From Apostichopus japonicus (taxonomy: Eukaryota; Echinodermata; Holothuroidea; Aspidochirotida; Stichopodidae), in assembly GCF_037975245.1 (NCBI RefSeq), contig NC_092569.1:7436501-7500500 (forward strand): a stretch of 64,000 nucleotides of DNA, read 5' to 3'. Each line of letters starts with the position of its first letter. Position 1 is the stretch's first letter. The position numbers and the translations under genes were made by a program. Positions 1 through 12,745 of the stretch are shown here, in pieces. Below the pieces are notes generated by a model. It was not told the origin of the DNA and made no database searches. It saw only the letters and a program-made list of their open reading frames with translations.

Positions 1-1271
1 GATGTGCGTTATCGACTAATCGAAAGTGCAGCATCGATCAATCGAATATGCGTTATCGATCAGTCAAATGTGCAGTATCGTTCAATCGAATGTGCGGTAT
101 CGATCAATCGAGTGTTCGGTATCGATCAATCGAATGTGCTCTATCGATCAGTCGAATGTGCGGTATCGATCAATCGAATTTGCGGATTCGATCAATCGAA
201 TGTGCGGTATCGATCAGTCGAATGTGCCGTATCGATCAATCGAATGTGCCGTATCGATCAATCGAATGTGCGGTATTTGTCAATCGAATGTGCCGTACCG
301 ATCAATCGAATGTTCGGTATCGATCAATCGAATGTGAGTTATCGATCAATCGAAAGTGCGGTACCGAACAATCGAATGTGAGGTACCGATCAATCGAATG
401 TGCGGTACCGAACAATCGAATGCGCGGTATCGATCAATCGAATGTGCCTTATCGATCAATCGAATGTGCGGTATCGATCAATCGAATGTGCGTTATCGAT
501 CAATCGATTGTGCGGTACAGATCAGTCGAATGTGCGGTACCGATCAATCGAATGTGCGGTATCGATCAATCGAATGTGATATCGAAAATCGAATGTGCCG
601 TACCGATCAATCGAATGTGTGTTACCGATCAATATAATATGTGTTATTGATCAATCGAATGTGCGGTACTGATAAATCGAAAGCGCAGTATCGATCAATC
701 GAATGTGCCGTATCGATCAATCGAATGTGCGTTAACGATCAATCGAATGTGCGGTACTGATAAATCGAAAGCGCAGTATCGATCAATCGAATGTGCGGTA
801 TCGATCAATCGATGTGCGTTATCGATAAATCGAATGCGCAGTATCAATCTATCGAATGTGCGGTACCGATCAATCGAATGTGCGGTACCGATCAATCGAA
901 TGTGCGGTACCGATCAATCAAAAGGGCAGTATCGATCAATCGAATGTGCGGTATCGATCAATCGATGTGCGTTATCGATCAATCGAATGTGCCGTACCGA
1001 TCAATCGAATTGCGGTATCGATCAATCGAATGTGCGTTACCGATCAATCGAATGTGCGGTACCGATCAATCGAATGTGCGGTATCGATCAATGGATAGCG
1101 CAGAATCGATCAATCGAATGTGCGGTACCGATCAATCGAATGTGCGTTACCGATCAATCGAATGTGCGGTACCGATCAATCAAAAGGGCAGTATCGATCA
1201 ATCGAATCTGCGGTATCGATCAATCGATGTGCGTTATCGACTAATCGAATGCGCAGTATCGATCAATCGAA
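1..1271 (+). repeat. Left-edge array segment, irregular
   Basis: This stretch holds only satellite units. It opens inside a 21-bp unit (GATGTGCGTTATCGACT). The order of variants over about 1-460 (GCAGCATCG, TCAGTCAAATG, TCGTTCAATCG, TTTGTCAATCG, CCGAACAATCG) resembles 28.47-28.87 kb, so it probably belongs to the same lineage as family B. A short 88-bp (4-unit) echo links 661 and 749 (GTGCGGTACTGATAAATCG). A 19-bp unit of the GATATCGAAAATCG type starts at 578. Two units have uncommon single-base indels: a 21-bp unit near 1009 (CGAATTGCGG) and a 23-bp unit near 1268 (CGAAATGTGCGG). Confidence 0.85.
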
Positions 1272-2585
1272 ATGTGCGGTATCGTTCAGTCGAATGTGCG
1301 GTATCGATCAATCGAATGTGCGGTTTCGATCAATCGAATGTGCGGTATCGATCTGTCGAATGTGCCGTATCGATCAATCGAATGTGCCGTATCGATCAAT
1401 CGAATGTGCGGTATTTGTCAATCGAATGTTCGGTACCGATCAATCGAATGTGCGGTATCGATGAATCGAATGTGCGTTACCGATCAATCGAATGTTCGGT
1501 ACCGATAAATCGAATGTGCCTTATCGATCAATCGAATGTGCGGTACCGATCAGTCGAATGTGCGGTACCGATCAATCGAATACGTGGTACCAATAAATCG
1601 AAGGCGCAGTATTGATCAATCGAATGTGCGGTATAGATCAATCGATGTGCGTTTTCGATAAATCGAATGCGCAGTATCGATCTATCGAATGTGCGGTATC
1701 GGTCAATCGAAAGTGCAGTACCGATTAAACGAATGTGCGATATCGATGAATCGAATGTGCGTTACCGATCAATCGTATGTGCGGTACCGATCAATCGAAT
1801 GTGCGGTACCGATCAATCGATGTTCGTTCTATCGACTAATCGAATGTGCGTTATCGATCAATCGAATGTGCGGTGTCGATCAATCGAATGTGATACCGAA
1901 AATCGAATGTGCCGTACCAATCAATCGAATGTGCGTTACCGATCAATCGAATGTGCGTTATCGATCAATCGAATGTGCGGTATCGATCAATCGAAAGTGC
2001 AGCATCGATAAATCGAATGTGCGTTATCGATCAATCGAATGTGCTGTACCGATCAATCGAATGTGCGGTATCGATCAATCGAATGTGCGGTATCGATCAA
2101 TCGAATGTGCCGTACCGATCAATCGAATGTGCAGTACCGATCAGTCGAATGTGCTGTACCGATCAATCGAATGTGCGGTATCTATCAATCGAATGTGCGG
2201 TATCGATCAATCGAATGTGCGGTACCGATGAATCGAATGTTCGGTACCGATAAATCGAAAGCGCAGTATCGATCAATCGAAAGTGCGGTATCGATCAATC
2301 GATGTGCGTTATCGACTAATCGAATGCGTAGTATCGATCAATCGAATGTACGGTATCGATCAATCGAATATGCGGTATCGATCAATCGAATCTGCGCTAC
2401 TGATCAATCGAATGTGCGGTACCGATCAATCGAATGTGCGGTATCGATTAATCGATAGCGCAGTATCGATCAATCGTATGTGCGGTACCGATCAATCGAA
2501 TGTGCGGTATCGATCAATCGAATGCGCAGTATCGATCTATCGAATGTGCGGTATTTGTCAATCGAATGTGCCGTACCGATCAATC
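1272..2585 (+). repeat. Family A segment, copy 1 of 3
   Basis: This 1.3-kb run of units recurs with the same order of variants at 4054-5367 (offset 2782) and again at about 19992-21305. Shared marks include the 23-bp unit at 1819-1841, which begins GATGTTCGTTC and recurs at 4601 and 20539; the GATACCGAAAATCG unit near 1890; the GTATAGATC unit near 1632; and the TATCTATCAATCG unit near 2180. Small differences exist, for example GATAAATCG at 1646 against GACTAATCG in copy 2. Shared rare variants in the same order are best explained by duplication of a block rather than by independent mutation. Confidence 0.85.
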
Positions 2586-2594
2586 GAATGTGCG

Positions 2595-4246
2595 GTACCG
2601 ATCAATCGTATGTGCGGTATTTTTCAATCGAATGTTCCGTACCGATCAATCGAATGTGCGGTATCGATCAATCGAATGTGCGGTACCGAACAATCGAATG
2701 TGCGGTACCGGTCAATCGAATGTGCGGTACCGATCAATCGAATGTGCGGTATCGATCAATCGATAGCGCAGAATCGATCAATCGAATGTGCGGTACCGAT
2801 CATTCGAATGTGCGTTACCGATCAATCGAATGTGCGGTACCGATCAATCGAATGTGCGGTACCGATAAATCGAAAGCGCAGTATCGATCAATCGAATGTG
2901 CGGTATCGATCAATCGATGTGCGTTATCGACTAATCAAATGTGCTGTACCGATCAATCGATTTGCGTTATCGACTTATCGAATGTGCAGTATCGTTCAAT
3001 CGAATGTGCGGTATCGATCAATCGAATGTTCGGTATCGATCAATCGAATGTGCGGTATCGTTCAGTCGAATGTGCGGTATCGATCAATCGAATGTGCGGT
3101 TTCGATCAATCGAATGTGCGGTATCGATCTGTCGAATATGCCGTATCGATCAATCGAATGTGCCGTATCGATCAATCGAATGTGCGGTATTTGTCAATCG
3201 AATGTTCGGTACCGATCAATCGAATGTGCGGTACCGATCAATCGAATGTTCGGTACAGATCAATCGAATGTGTTGTATCGATGAATCGAATGTGCGGTAT
3301 CGATCAATCGAATGTTCGCTACCGATCAATCGAATGTGCGGTACCGATCAATCGAATGTGCGGTACCGATAAATCGAATGCGCAGTATCGATAAATCGAA
3401 TGTGCGGTACCGATCAATCGATGTGCGGTATCGACTAATCGAATGTGCAGTATCGATCTATCGAATGTGCGTTATCGATCAATCGAATGTGCGGTATCGA
3501 TCAATCGACTGTGATACCGAAAATCGAATGTGCCGTACCGATCAATCGAATGTGTGTTACAGATCAATCGAACGCGCAGTATCGATCAATCGAATGTGCG
3601 GTACCGATCAATCGTATGTGCGGTATTTTTCAATCGAATGTTCCGTACCGATCAATCGAATGTGCGGTATCGATCAATCGAATGTGCGGTACCGAACAAT
3701 CGAATGTTCGGTACCGGTCAATCGAATGTGCGGTACCGATCAATCGAATGTGCGGTATCGATCAATCGATAGCGCAGAATCGATCAATCGAATGTGCGGT
3801 ACCGATCATTCGAATGTGCGTTACCGATCAATCGAATGTGCGGTACCGATCAATCGAATGTGCGGTACCGATAAATCGAAAGCGCAGTATCGATCAATCG
3901 AATGTGCGGTATCGATCAATCGATGTGCGTTATCGACTAATCGAATGTGCTGTACCGATCAATCGATTTGCGTTATCGACTTATCGAATGTGCAGTATCG
4001 TTCAATCGAATGTGCGGTATCGATCAATCGAATGTTCGGTATCGATCAATCGAATGTGCGGTATCGTTCAGTCGAATGTGCGGTATCGATCAATCGAATG
4101 TGCGGTTTCGATCAATCGAATGTGCGGTATCGATCTGTCGAATGTGCCGTATCGATCAATCGAATGTGCCGTATCGATCAATCGAATGTGCGGTATTTGT
4201 CAATCGAATGTTCGGTACCGATCAATCGAATGTGCGGTATCGATGA
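2595..4246 (+). repeat. Tandem HOR pair, period about 1006 bp
   Basis: Two copies of a roughly 1-kb higher-order unit: 2595-3240 matches 3601-4246 at offset 1006. The marker CGGTATTTTTC occurs at 2615 and 3621. The marker CGATTTGCGTTATCGACTTA follows about 340 bp later in both. The same pair recurs at 8560-10330 (period 962, two 22-bp units shorter) and at about 18.5-20.3 kb (period 1006). Period conservation across three locations shows that the pair existed before the larger block was copied. Confidence 0.82.
3510..3529 (+). repeat. 19-bp variant unit (type example)
   Basis: A unit three bases short, containing GATACCGAAAATCG. Other examples start near 1890, 4675, 9465, 10479, 12117, 12881, 14769, 25540, 26439, 30300, 30867, 31544, 35141, 35665, 36299, 55728, 61008 and 62910. 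GATTCC forms lie near 5571, 6948, 7888, 15732, 17110, 17830, 21552 and 22997, and a GATATC form at 578. I see none between about 36.3 and 55.7 kb. Loss of three bases keeps the frame cycle intact. Confidence 0.85.
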
Positions 4247-5367
4247 ATCGAATGTGCGTTACCGATCAATCGAATGTTCGGTACCGATAAATCGAATGTG
4301 CCTTATCGATCAATCGAATGTGCGGTACCGATCAGTCGAATGTGCGGTACCGATCAATCGAATACGTGGTACCAATAAATCGAAGGCGCAGTATCGATCA
4401 ATCGAATGTGCGGTATAGATCAATCGATGTGCGTTTTCGACTAATCGAATGCGCAGTATCGATCTATCGAATGTGCGGTATCGGTCAATCGAAAGTGCAG
4501 TACCGATTAAACGAATGTGCGATATCGATGAATCAAATGTGCGTTACCGATCAATCGTATGTGCGGTACCGATCAATCGAATGTGCGGTACCGATCAATC
4601 GATGTTCGTTCTATCGACTAATCGAATGTGCGTTATCGATCAATCGAATGTGCGGTGTCGATCAATCGAATGTGATACCGAAAATCGAATGTGCCGTACC
4701 AATCAATCGAATGTGCGTTACCGATCAATCGAATGTGCGTTATCGATCAATCGAATGTGCGGTATCGATCAATCGAAAGTGCAGCATCGATAAATCGAAT
4801 GTGCGTTATCGATCAATCGAATGTGCTGTACCGATCAATCGAATGTGCGGTATCGATCAATCGAATGTGCGGTATCGATCAATCGAATGTGCCGTACCGA
4901 TCAATCGAATGTGCAGTACCGATCAGTCGAATGTGCTGTACCGATCAATCGAATGTGCGGTATCTATCAATCGAATGTGCGGTATCGATCAATCGAATGT
5001 GCGGTACCGATGAATCGAATGTTCGGTACCGATAAATCGAAAGCGCAGTATCGATCAATCGAAAGTGCGGTATCGATCAATCGATGTGCGTTATCGACTA
5101 ATCGAATGCGTGGTATCGATCAATCGAATGTGCGGTATCGATCAATCGAATATGCGGTATCGATCAATCGAATCTGCGCTACTGATCAATCGAATGTGCG
5201 GTACCGATCAATCGAATGTGCGGTATCGATTAATCGATAGCGCAGTATCGATCAATCGTATGTGCGGTACCGATCAATCGAATGTGCGGTATCGATCAAT
5301 CGAATGCGCAGTATCGATCTATCGAATGTGCGGTATTTGTCAATCGAATGTGCCGTACCGATCAATC
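4054..5367 (+). repeat. Family A segment, copy 2 of 3
   Basis: This is the offset-2782 copy of 1272-2585. It carries the 23-bp unit at 4601 and the same series of GATACCGAAAATCG, GCAGCATCG, TATCTATCAATCG and GATGAATCG units. It agrees more closely with the third copy (about 19992-21305, offset 15938) than with copy 1: copies 2 and 3 share GACTAATCG and GATGAATCAAATG, where copy 1 has GATAAATCG and GATGAATCGAATG. That places the 15.9-kb duplication after the 2.8-kb one. Confidence 0.85.
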
Positions 5368-5369
5368 GA

Positions 5370-8300
5370 ATGTGCGTTACCGATCAATCGAATGTGCGGT
5401 ACCGATCAGTCGAATTAGCGGTATCGATCAATCGAATACGTGGTACAAATAAATCGAAAGCGCAGTATCGATCAATCGAATGTGCGGTATCGATCAATCG
5501 ATGTGCGTTATCGACTAATCGAATGTGCAGTATCGATCTATCGAATGTGCTGTATCGATCAATCGACTGTGATTCCGAAAATCGAATGTGCCGTACCGAT
5601 CAATCGAATGTGTGTTACCGATCAATCGAATGTGCGTTATCGATCAATCGAATGTGCGGTATCGATCAATCGAAAGTGCAGCATCGATCAATCGAATGTG
5701 CGTTATCGATCAATCGAATGTGCCGTACCGATCAATCGAATATGCGGTATCGATCAATCGAATGTGCGTTACCGATCAATCGAATGTGCGGTACCGATCA
5801 ATCGAATGTGCGGTATCGATCAATGGATAGCGCAGAATCGATCAATCGAATGTGCGGTACCGATCAATCGAATGTGCGTTACCGATCAATCGAATGTGCG
5901 GTCCCGATCAATCAAAAGGGCAGTATCGATCAATCGAATGTGCGGTATCGATCAATCGATGTGCGTTATCGACTAATCGAATGCGCAGTATCGATCAATC
6001 GAATGTGCGGTATCGATAAATCGAATGTGCGGTATCGATCAATCGAATGTGCGGTACCGATCAAACGAATGTGCAGTACCGATCAATCGAATGCGTGGTA
6101 CCGATAAATCGAAAGCGCAGTATCGATCAATAGAATGTGCGGTATCGATCAATTGATGTGCGTTATCGACTAATCGAATGCGCAGTATCGATCTATCGAA
6201 GGGGCGGTATCGATCAATCGAATGTGCGGAATCGATCAATCGAATGTGCAGTATCGATCAATCGAACGCGCAGTATCGATCAATCGAATGTGCGGTACCG
6301 ATCAATCGTATGTGCGGTATTTTTCAATCGAATGTTCCGTACCGATCAATCGAATGTGCGGTATCGATCAATCGAATGTGCGGTATCGATCAATCGAATA
6401 TGCGGTATCGATCAATCGAATGTGCGCTACTGATCAATCGAATGTGCGGTACCGATCAATCGAATGTGCGGTACCGATAAATCGATAGCGCAGTATCGAT
6501 CAATCGTATGTGCGGTACCGATCAATCGAATGTGCGGTATCGGTCAATAGAATGTGCAGTACCGATCAATCGAATGTGCGGTATCGATCAATCGATGTGC
6601 GTTATCGACTAATCGAATGCGCAGTATCGATCTATCGAATGTGCGGTATTTGTCAATCGAATGTGCCGTTCCGATCAATCGAATGTGCGGTATCGATCAA
6701 TCGAATGTGCGTTACCGATCAATCGAATGTTCGGTACCGATAAATCGAATGTGCGTTATCGATCAATCGAATGTGCGGTACCGATCAGTTGAATTAGCGG
6801 TATCGATCAATCGAATACGTGGTACAAATAAATCGAAAGCGCAGTATCGATCAATCGAATGTGCGGTATCGATCAATCGATGTGCGTTATCGACTAATCG
6901 AATGTGCAGTATCGATCTATCGAATGTGCTGTTCGATCAATCGACTGTGATTCCGAAAATCGAATGTGCCGTACCGATCAATCGAATGTGTGTTACCGAT
7001 CAATCGAATGTGCGTTATCGATCAATCGAATGTGCGGTATCGATCAATCGAAAGGGCAGCATCGATCAATCGAATGTGCGTTATCGATCAATCGAATGTG
7101 CCGTACCGATCAATCGAATTTGCGGTATCGATCAATCGAATGTGCGTTACCGATCAATCGAATGTGCGGTACCGATCAATCGAATGTGCGGTATCGATCA
7201 ATGGATAGCGCAGAATCGATCAATCGAATGTGCGGTACCGATCAATCGAATGTGCGGTACCGATCAATCGAATGTGCGGTACCGATCAATCAAAAGGGCA
7301 GTATCGATCAATCGAATCTGCGGTATCGATCAATCGAATATGCGGTATCGATCAATCGAATGTGCGCTACTGATCAATCGAATGTGCGGTACCGATCAAT
7401 CGAATGTGCGGTACCGATAAATCGATAGCGCAGTATCGATCAATCGTATGTGCGGTACCGATCAATCGAATGTGCGGTATCGGTCAATAGAATGTGCAGT
7501 ACCGATCAATCGAATGTGCGGTATCGATCAATCGATGTGCGTTATCGACTAATCGAATGCGCAGTATCGATCTATCGAATGTGCGGTATTTGTCAATCGA
7601 ATGTGCCGTTCCGATCAATCGAATGTGCGGTATCGATCAATCGAATGTGCGTTACCGATCAATCGAATGTTCGGTACCGATAAATCGAATGTGCGTTATC
7701 GATCAATCGAATGTGCGGTACCGATCAGTTGAATTAGCGGTATCGATCAATCGAATACGTGGTACAAATAAATCGAAAGCGCAGTATCGATCAATCGAAT
7801 GTGCGGTATCGATCAATCGATGTGCGTTATCGACTAATCGAATGTGCAGTATCGATCTATCGAATGTGCTGTTCGATCAATCGACTGTGATTCCGAAAAT
7901 CGAATGTGCCGTACCGATCAATCGAATGTGTGTTACCGATCAATCGAATGTGCGTTATCGATCAATCGAATGTGCGGTATCGATCAATCGAAAGGGCAGC
8001 ATCGATCAATCGAATGTGCGTTATCGATTAATCGAATGTGCCGTACCGATCAATCGAATTTGCGGTATCGATCAATCGAATGTGCGTTACCGATCAATCG
8101 AATGTGCGGTACCGATCAATCGAATGTGCGGTATCGATCAATGGATAGCGCAGAATCGATCAATCGAATGTGCGGTACCGATCAATCGAATGTGCGGTAC
8201 CGATCAATCGAATGTGCGGTACCGATCAATCAAAAGGGCAGTATCGATCAATCGAATCTGCGGTATCGATCAATCGATGTGCGTTATCGACTAATCGAAT

Positions 8301-10185
8301 GCGCAGTATCGATCAATCGAATGTGCGGTATCGATAAATCGAATGTGCGGTATCGATCAATCGAATGTGCGGTACCGATCAGTCGAATGTGCAGTACCGA
8401 TCAATCGAATGCGTGGTACCGATAATTCGAAAGCGCAGTATCGATCAATAGAATGTGCGGTATCGATCAATCGATGTGCGTTATCGACTAATCGAATGCG
8501 CAGTATCGATCTATCGAATGTGCGGTATCGATCATTCGAATGTGCGGTATCGATCAATCGAACGCGCAGTATCGATCAATCGAATGTGCGGTACCGATCA
8601 ATCGTATGTGCGGTATTTTTCAATCGAATGTTCCGTACCGATCAATCGAATGTGCGGTATCGATCAATCGAATGTGCGGTACCGAACAATCGAATGTGCG
8701 GTACCGGTCAATCGAATGTGCGGTACCGATCAATCGAATGTGCGGTATCGATCAATCGATAGCGCAGAATCGATCAATCGAATGTGCGGTACCGATCATT
8801 CGAATGTGCGTTACCGATCAATCGAATGTGCGGTACCGATCAATCGAATGTGCGGTACCGATAAATCGAAAGCGCAGTATCGATCAATCGAATGTGCGGT
8901 ATCGATCAATCGATGTGCGTTATCGACTAATCGAATGTGCTGTACCGATCAATCGATTTGCGTTATCGACTTATCGAATGTGCAGTATCGTTCAATCGAA
9001 TGTGCGGTATCGATCAATCGAATGTGCGGTATCGTTCAGTCGAATGTGCGGTATCGATCAATCGAATGTGCGGTTTCGATCAATCGAATGTGCGGTATCG
9101 ATCTGTCGAATGTGCCGTATCGATCAATCGAATGTGCCGTATCGATCAATCGAATGTGCGGTATTTGTCAATCGAATGTTCGGTACCGATCAATCGAATG
9201 TGCGGTACCGATCAATCGAATGTTCGGTACAGATCAATCGAATGTGTTGTATCGATGAATCGAATGTGCGGTATCGATCAATCGAATGTTCGCTACCGAT
9301 CAATCGAATGTGCGGTACCGATAAATCGAATGCGCAGTATCGATAAATCGAATGTGCGGTACCGATCAATCGATGTGCGGTATCGACTAATCGAATGTGC
9401 AGTATCGATCTATCGAATGTGCGTTATCGATCAATCGAATGTGCGGTATCGATCAATCGACTGTGATACCGAAAATCGAATGTGCCGTACCGATCAATCG
9501 AATGTGTGTTACAGATCAATCGAACGCGCAGTATCGATCAATCGAATGTGCGGTACCGATCAATCGTATGTGCGGTATTTTTCAATCGAATGTTCCGTAC
9601 CGATCAATCGAATGTGCGGTATCGATCAATCGAATGTGCGGTACCGAACAATCGAATGTGCGGTACCGGTCAATCGAATGTGCGGTACCGATCAATCGAA
9701 TGTGCGGTATCGATCAATCGATAGCGCAGAATCGATCAATCGAATGTGCGGTGCCGATCATTCGAATGTGCGTTACCGATCAATCGAATGTGCGGTACCG
9801 ATCAATCGAATGTGCGGTACCGATAAATCGAAAGCGCAGTATCGATCAATCGAATGTGCGGTATCGATCAATCGATGTGCGTTATCGACTAATCGAATGT
9901 GCTGTACCGATCAATCGATTTGCGTTATCGACTTATCGAATGTGCAGTATCGTTCAATCGAATGTGCGGTATCGATCAATCGAATGTTCGGTATCGATCA
10001 ATCGAATGTGCGGTATCGTTCAGTCGAATGTGCGGTATCGATCAATCGAATGTGCGGTTTCGATCAATCGAATGTGCGGTATCGATCTGTCGAATGTGCC
10101 GTATCGATCAATCGAATGTGCCGTATCGATCAATCGAATGTGCGGTATTTGTCAATCGAATGTTCGGTACCGATCAATCGAATGT
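5370..10185 (+). repeat. 4.7-kb block, copied at 15.5-20.2 kb
   Basis: The order of variant units here is repeated about 10 kb downstream. The offset steps from 10162 (5440-6905 against 15602-17067) to 9942 (7844-8937 against 17786-18879) to 9986 (9397-9899 against 19383-19885). The steps are -220 and +44 bp, which are 10 and 2 whole units. Similarity ends near 10185 and 20170. Marks include CGAATTAGCGG at 5412, GATTCCGAAAATCG at 5571, AATCAAAAGGGCAG at 5911 and the GGTATTTTTC unit near 6318. The block contains nested 940-bp and 962-bp tandem pairs. Confidence 0.85.
6375..8270 (+). repeat. Tandem HOR pair, period 940 bp
   Basis: Copies span about 6375-7330 and 7315-8270. The sub-blocks 6510-6743 and 7450-7683 give identical translations, as do most of 6554-7300 and 7494-8240. 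A rare unit with TGTGCTGTTCGATC (one base lost from TGTATCG) is present in both, near 6927 and 7867, followed by GATTCCGAAAATCG. One of the few differences is GATTAATCG near 8027, where copy 1 has GATCAATCG near 7087. Near identity suggests a recent exchange. The paralogous pair at 16.5-18.0 kb has a period of 720 bp. Confidence 0.88.
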
Positions 10186-10330
10186 GCGGTACCGATCAAT
10201 CGAATGTTCGGTACCGATCAATCGAATGTGTTGTATCGATGAATCGAATGTGCGGTATCGATCAATCGAATGTTCGCTACCGATCAATCGAATGTGCGGT
10301 ACCGATCAATCGAATGTGCGGTACCGATAA
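8560..10330 (+). repeat. Tandem HOR pair, period 962 bp
   Basis: CGAACGCGCAG occurs at 8559 and 9521, and CGGTATTTTTC about 52 bp after each, giving a 962-bp period. The first copy lacks two 22-bp units that are present in the 1006-bp version at 2.6-4.2 and 18.5-20.3 kb. One is near 9022 (the TTCGGTATCGATC unit before TCGTTCAGTCG) and one near 9305 (a GGTACCGATC unit). The longest open frame in the window lies in this pair; it is a by-product of the repeat. Confidence 0.82.
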
Positions 10331-10333
10331 ATC

Positions 10334-12745
10334 GAATGCGCAGTATCGATAAATCGAATGTGCGGTACCGATCAATCGATGTGCGGTATCGACTAATCGA
10401 ATGTGCAGTATCGATCTATCGAATGTGCGTTATCGATCAATCGAATGTGCGGTATCGATCAATCGACTGTGATACCGAAAATCGAATGTGCCGTACCGAT
10501 CAATCGAATGTGTGTTACAGATCAATCGAATGTGCGTTATCGATCAATAGAATGTGCGGTATCGATCAATCGAAAGTGCAGCATCGATCAATCGAATGTG
10601 CGTTATCGATCAATCGAATGTGTCGTACCGATCAATCGAATGTGCGGTATCGATCAATCGAATGTGCGTTACCGATCAATCGAATGTGCGGTACCGATCA
10701 ATCGATAGCGCAGAATCGATCAATCGAATGTGCGGTACCGATCAATCGAATGTGCGTTAGCGATCAATCGAATGTGCGGTACCGATCAATCGAATGTGCG
10801 GTACCGATCAATCCAAAGCGCAGTATCGATCAATCGATGTGCGTTATCGATCAATCGAATGTGTGATATCGATCAGTCGAATGTGCGGTATCGATTAATC
10901 GAATGTGCGGTTTCGATCAATCGAATGTGCGGTATCGATCCATTAAATGCGCGGTACCGATCAATGGAATGTGCGGTATCGATCAATCGAATGTGCGGTA
11001 TCAATCAATCAAATGTGCGGTATCGATTAATCGAAAGTGCAACATCGATCAATCGAAAATGCGTTATCGATCAGTCAAATGTGCAGTATCGTTCAATCGA
11101 ATGTGAGGTGTCGATCAATCGAATGTGCGGTATCGATCAATCAAATGTGCGGTATCGATCAGTCGAATGTGCGGTATCAATCAATCGAATGTGCGGTTTC
11201 GATCAATAGAATGTGCGGTATCGATCAGTCCAATGTGCCGTATCGATCAATCGAATGTGCGGTATCTGTCAATCGAATGTGCCGTACCGATCAATCGAAT
11301 GTGTGGTATCGATCAGTCGAATGTGCGGTATCAATCAATCGAATGTGCGGTTTCGATCAATAGAATGTGCGGTATCGATCAGTCCAATGTGCCGTATCGA
11401 TCAATCGAATGTGCGGTATCTGTCAATCGAATGTGCCGTACCGATCAATCGAATGTCTGGTATCGATCAATCGAATGTGCGTTATCGATCAATCGAAAGT
11501 GCGGTACCGAACAATCGAATATGCGGTACCGATGAATCGAATGTGCGGTACCGAACAATCGAATGCGCGGTATCGATCAACTGAAAGTGCGGTACCGATC
11601 AATCGAATGTGCGGTACCGATCAATCGAATGAGCGGTACTGATAAATCGAAAGCGCAGTATCGATCAATCGAATGTGCGGTATCGATGAATCGAATGTGC
11701 GGTACCGATCAATCGAATGTGCGGTACCGATCAATCGAAAGTGCTGTATCGATCAATCGAATGTGCGGTATTTGTCAATCGAATGTGCAGTACCGATCAA
11801 TCGAATGTGCGGTATCGATCAATCGAATGTGCGTTACCGATCAATTGAATGTACGGTACCGATCAATCGAATGTGCGGTACCGATCAATCGAATGTGCGG
11901 TATCGATCAATCGAATGTGCGGTATCGATCAATCGAATGTGCGGTACCGATCAATCGAATGTGCGGTACCGATCAATGGAATGTGCGTTATCGACTAATC
12001 GAATGTGCAGTATCGATCTATCGAATGTGCCGTACCGATCGCTCGGATGTGTGTTACCGATCAATCGAAAGGGCAGCATCGATCAATCGAATGTGCGGTG
12101 TCGATCAATCGAATGTGATACCGAAAATCGAATGTGCCGTACCAATCAATCGAATGTGCGTTACCGATCAATCGAATGTGCGTTATCGATCAATCGAATG
12201 TGCGGTATCGATCAATCGAAAGTGCAGCATCGATAAATCGAATGTGCGTTATCGATCAATCGAATGTGCTGTACCGATCAATCGAATGTGCGGTATCGAT
12301 CAATCGAATGTGCGGTATCGATCAATCGAATGTGCCGTACCGATCAATCGAATGTGCAGTACCGATCAGTCGAATATGCTGTACCGATCAATCGAATGTG
12401 CGGTATCTATCAATCGAATGTGCGGTATCGATCAATCGAATGTGCGGTACCGATGAATCGAATGTTCGGTACCGATAAATCGAAAGCGCAGTATCGATCA
12501 ATCGAAAGTGCGGTATCGATCAATCGATGTGCGTTATCGACTAATCGAATGCGTAGTATCGATCAATCGAATGTGCGGTATCGATCAATCGAATATGCGG
12601 TATCGATCAATCGAATCTGCGCTACTGATCAATCGAATGTGCGGTACCGATCAATCGAATGTGCGGTACCGATAAATCGATAGCGCAGTATCGATCAATC
12701 GTATATGCGGTACCGATCAATCGAATGTGCGGTATCGATCAATCG
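10334..12745 (+). repeat. 2.4-kb tandem HOR, copy 1
   Basis: This segment and 12745-15332 are adjacent direct copies. The offset is 2411 at 10403 to 12814, 2433 at 10730 to 13163, 2653 at 10903 to 13556, and 2587 after 14.98 kb. The steps are +22, +220 and -66 bp, all whole units. Shared rare marks include TTAGCGATCAATCG, AATCCAAAGCGCAG, GATCCATTAAATGCG (10938 and 13591), GAAAATGCGTTATCG and GATCGCTCGG (12037 and 14690). Confidence 0.87.
11157..11464 (+). repeat. 154-bp (7-unit) tandem duplication
   Basis: Two adjacent 154-bp copies start at GATCAGTCGAATGTGCGG, at 11157 and 11311. Each includes GGTATCAATC, GGTTTCGATCAATAG, GATCAGTCCAATG and GTATCTGTC units in the same order. The duplication itself was copied with the larger 2.65-kb block and recurs at about 13810-14117. 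It therefore predates that block duplication. Confidence 0.88.

Noticed and set aside
8937-10352. Long forward open frame of 471 codons, and other forward frames of 200-413 codons, as protein genes
   Set aside because: All three forward frames are open across the same DNA and encode the same 22-residue cycle, because the unit has no forward stop and its length leaves remainder 1 on division by 3. There is no non-repeat domain, no start context that stands out, and variants do not respect codon positions.
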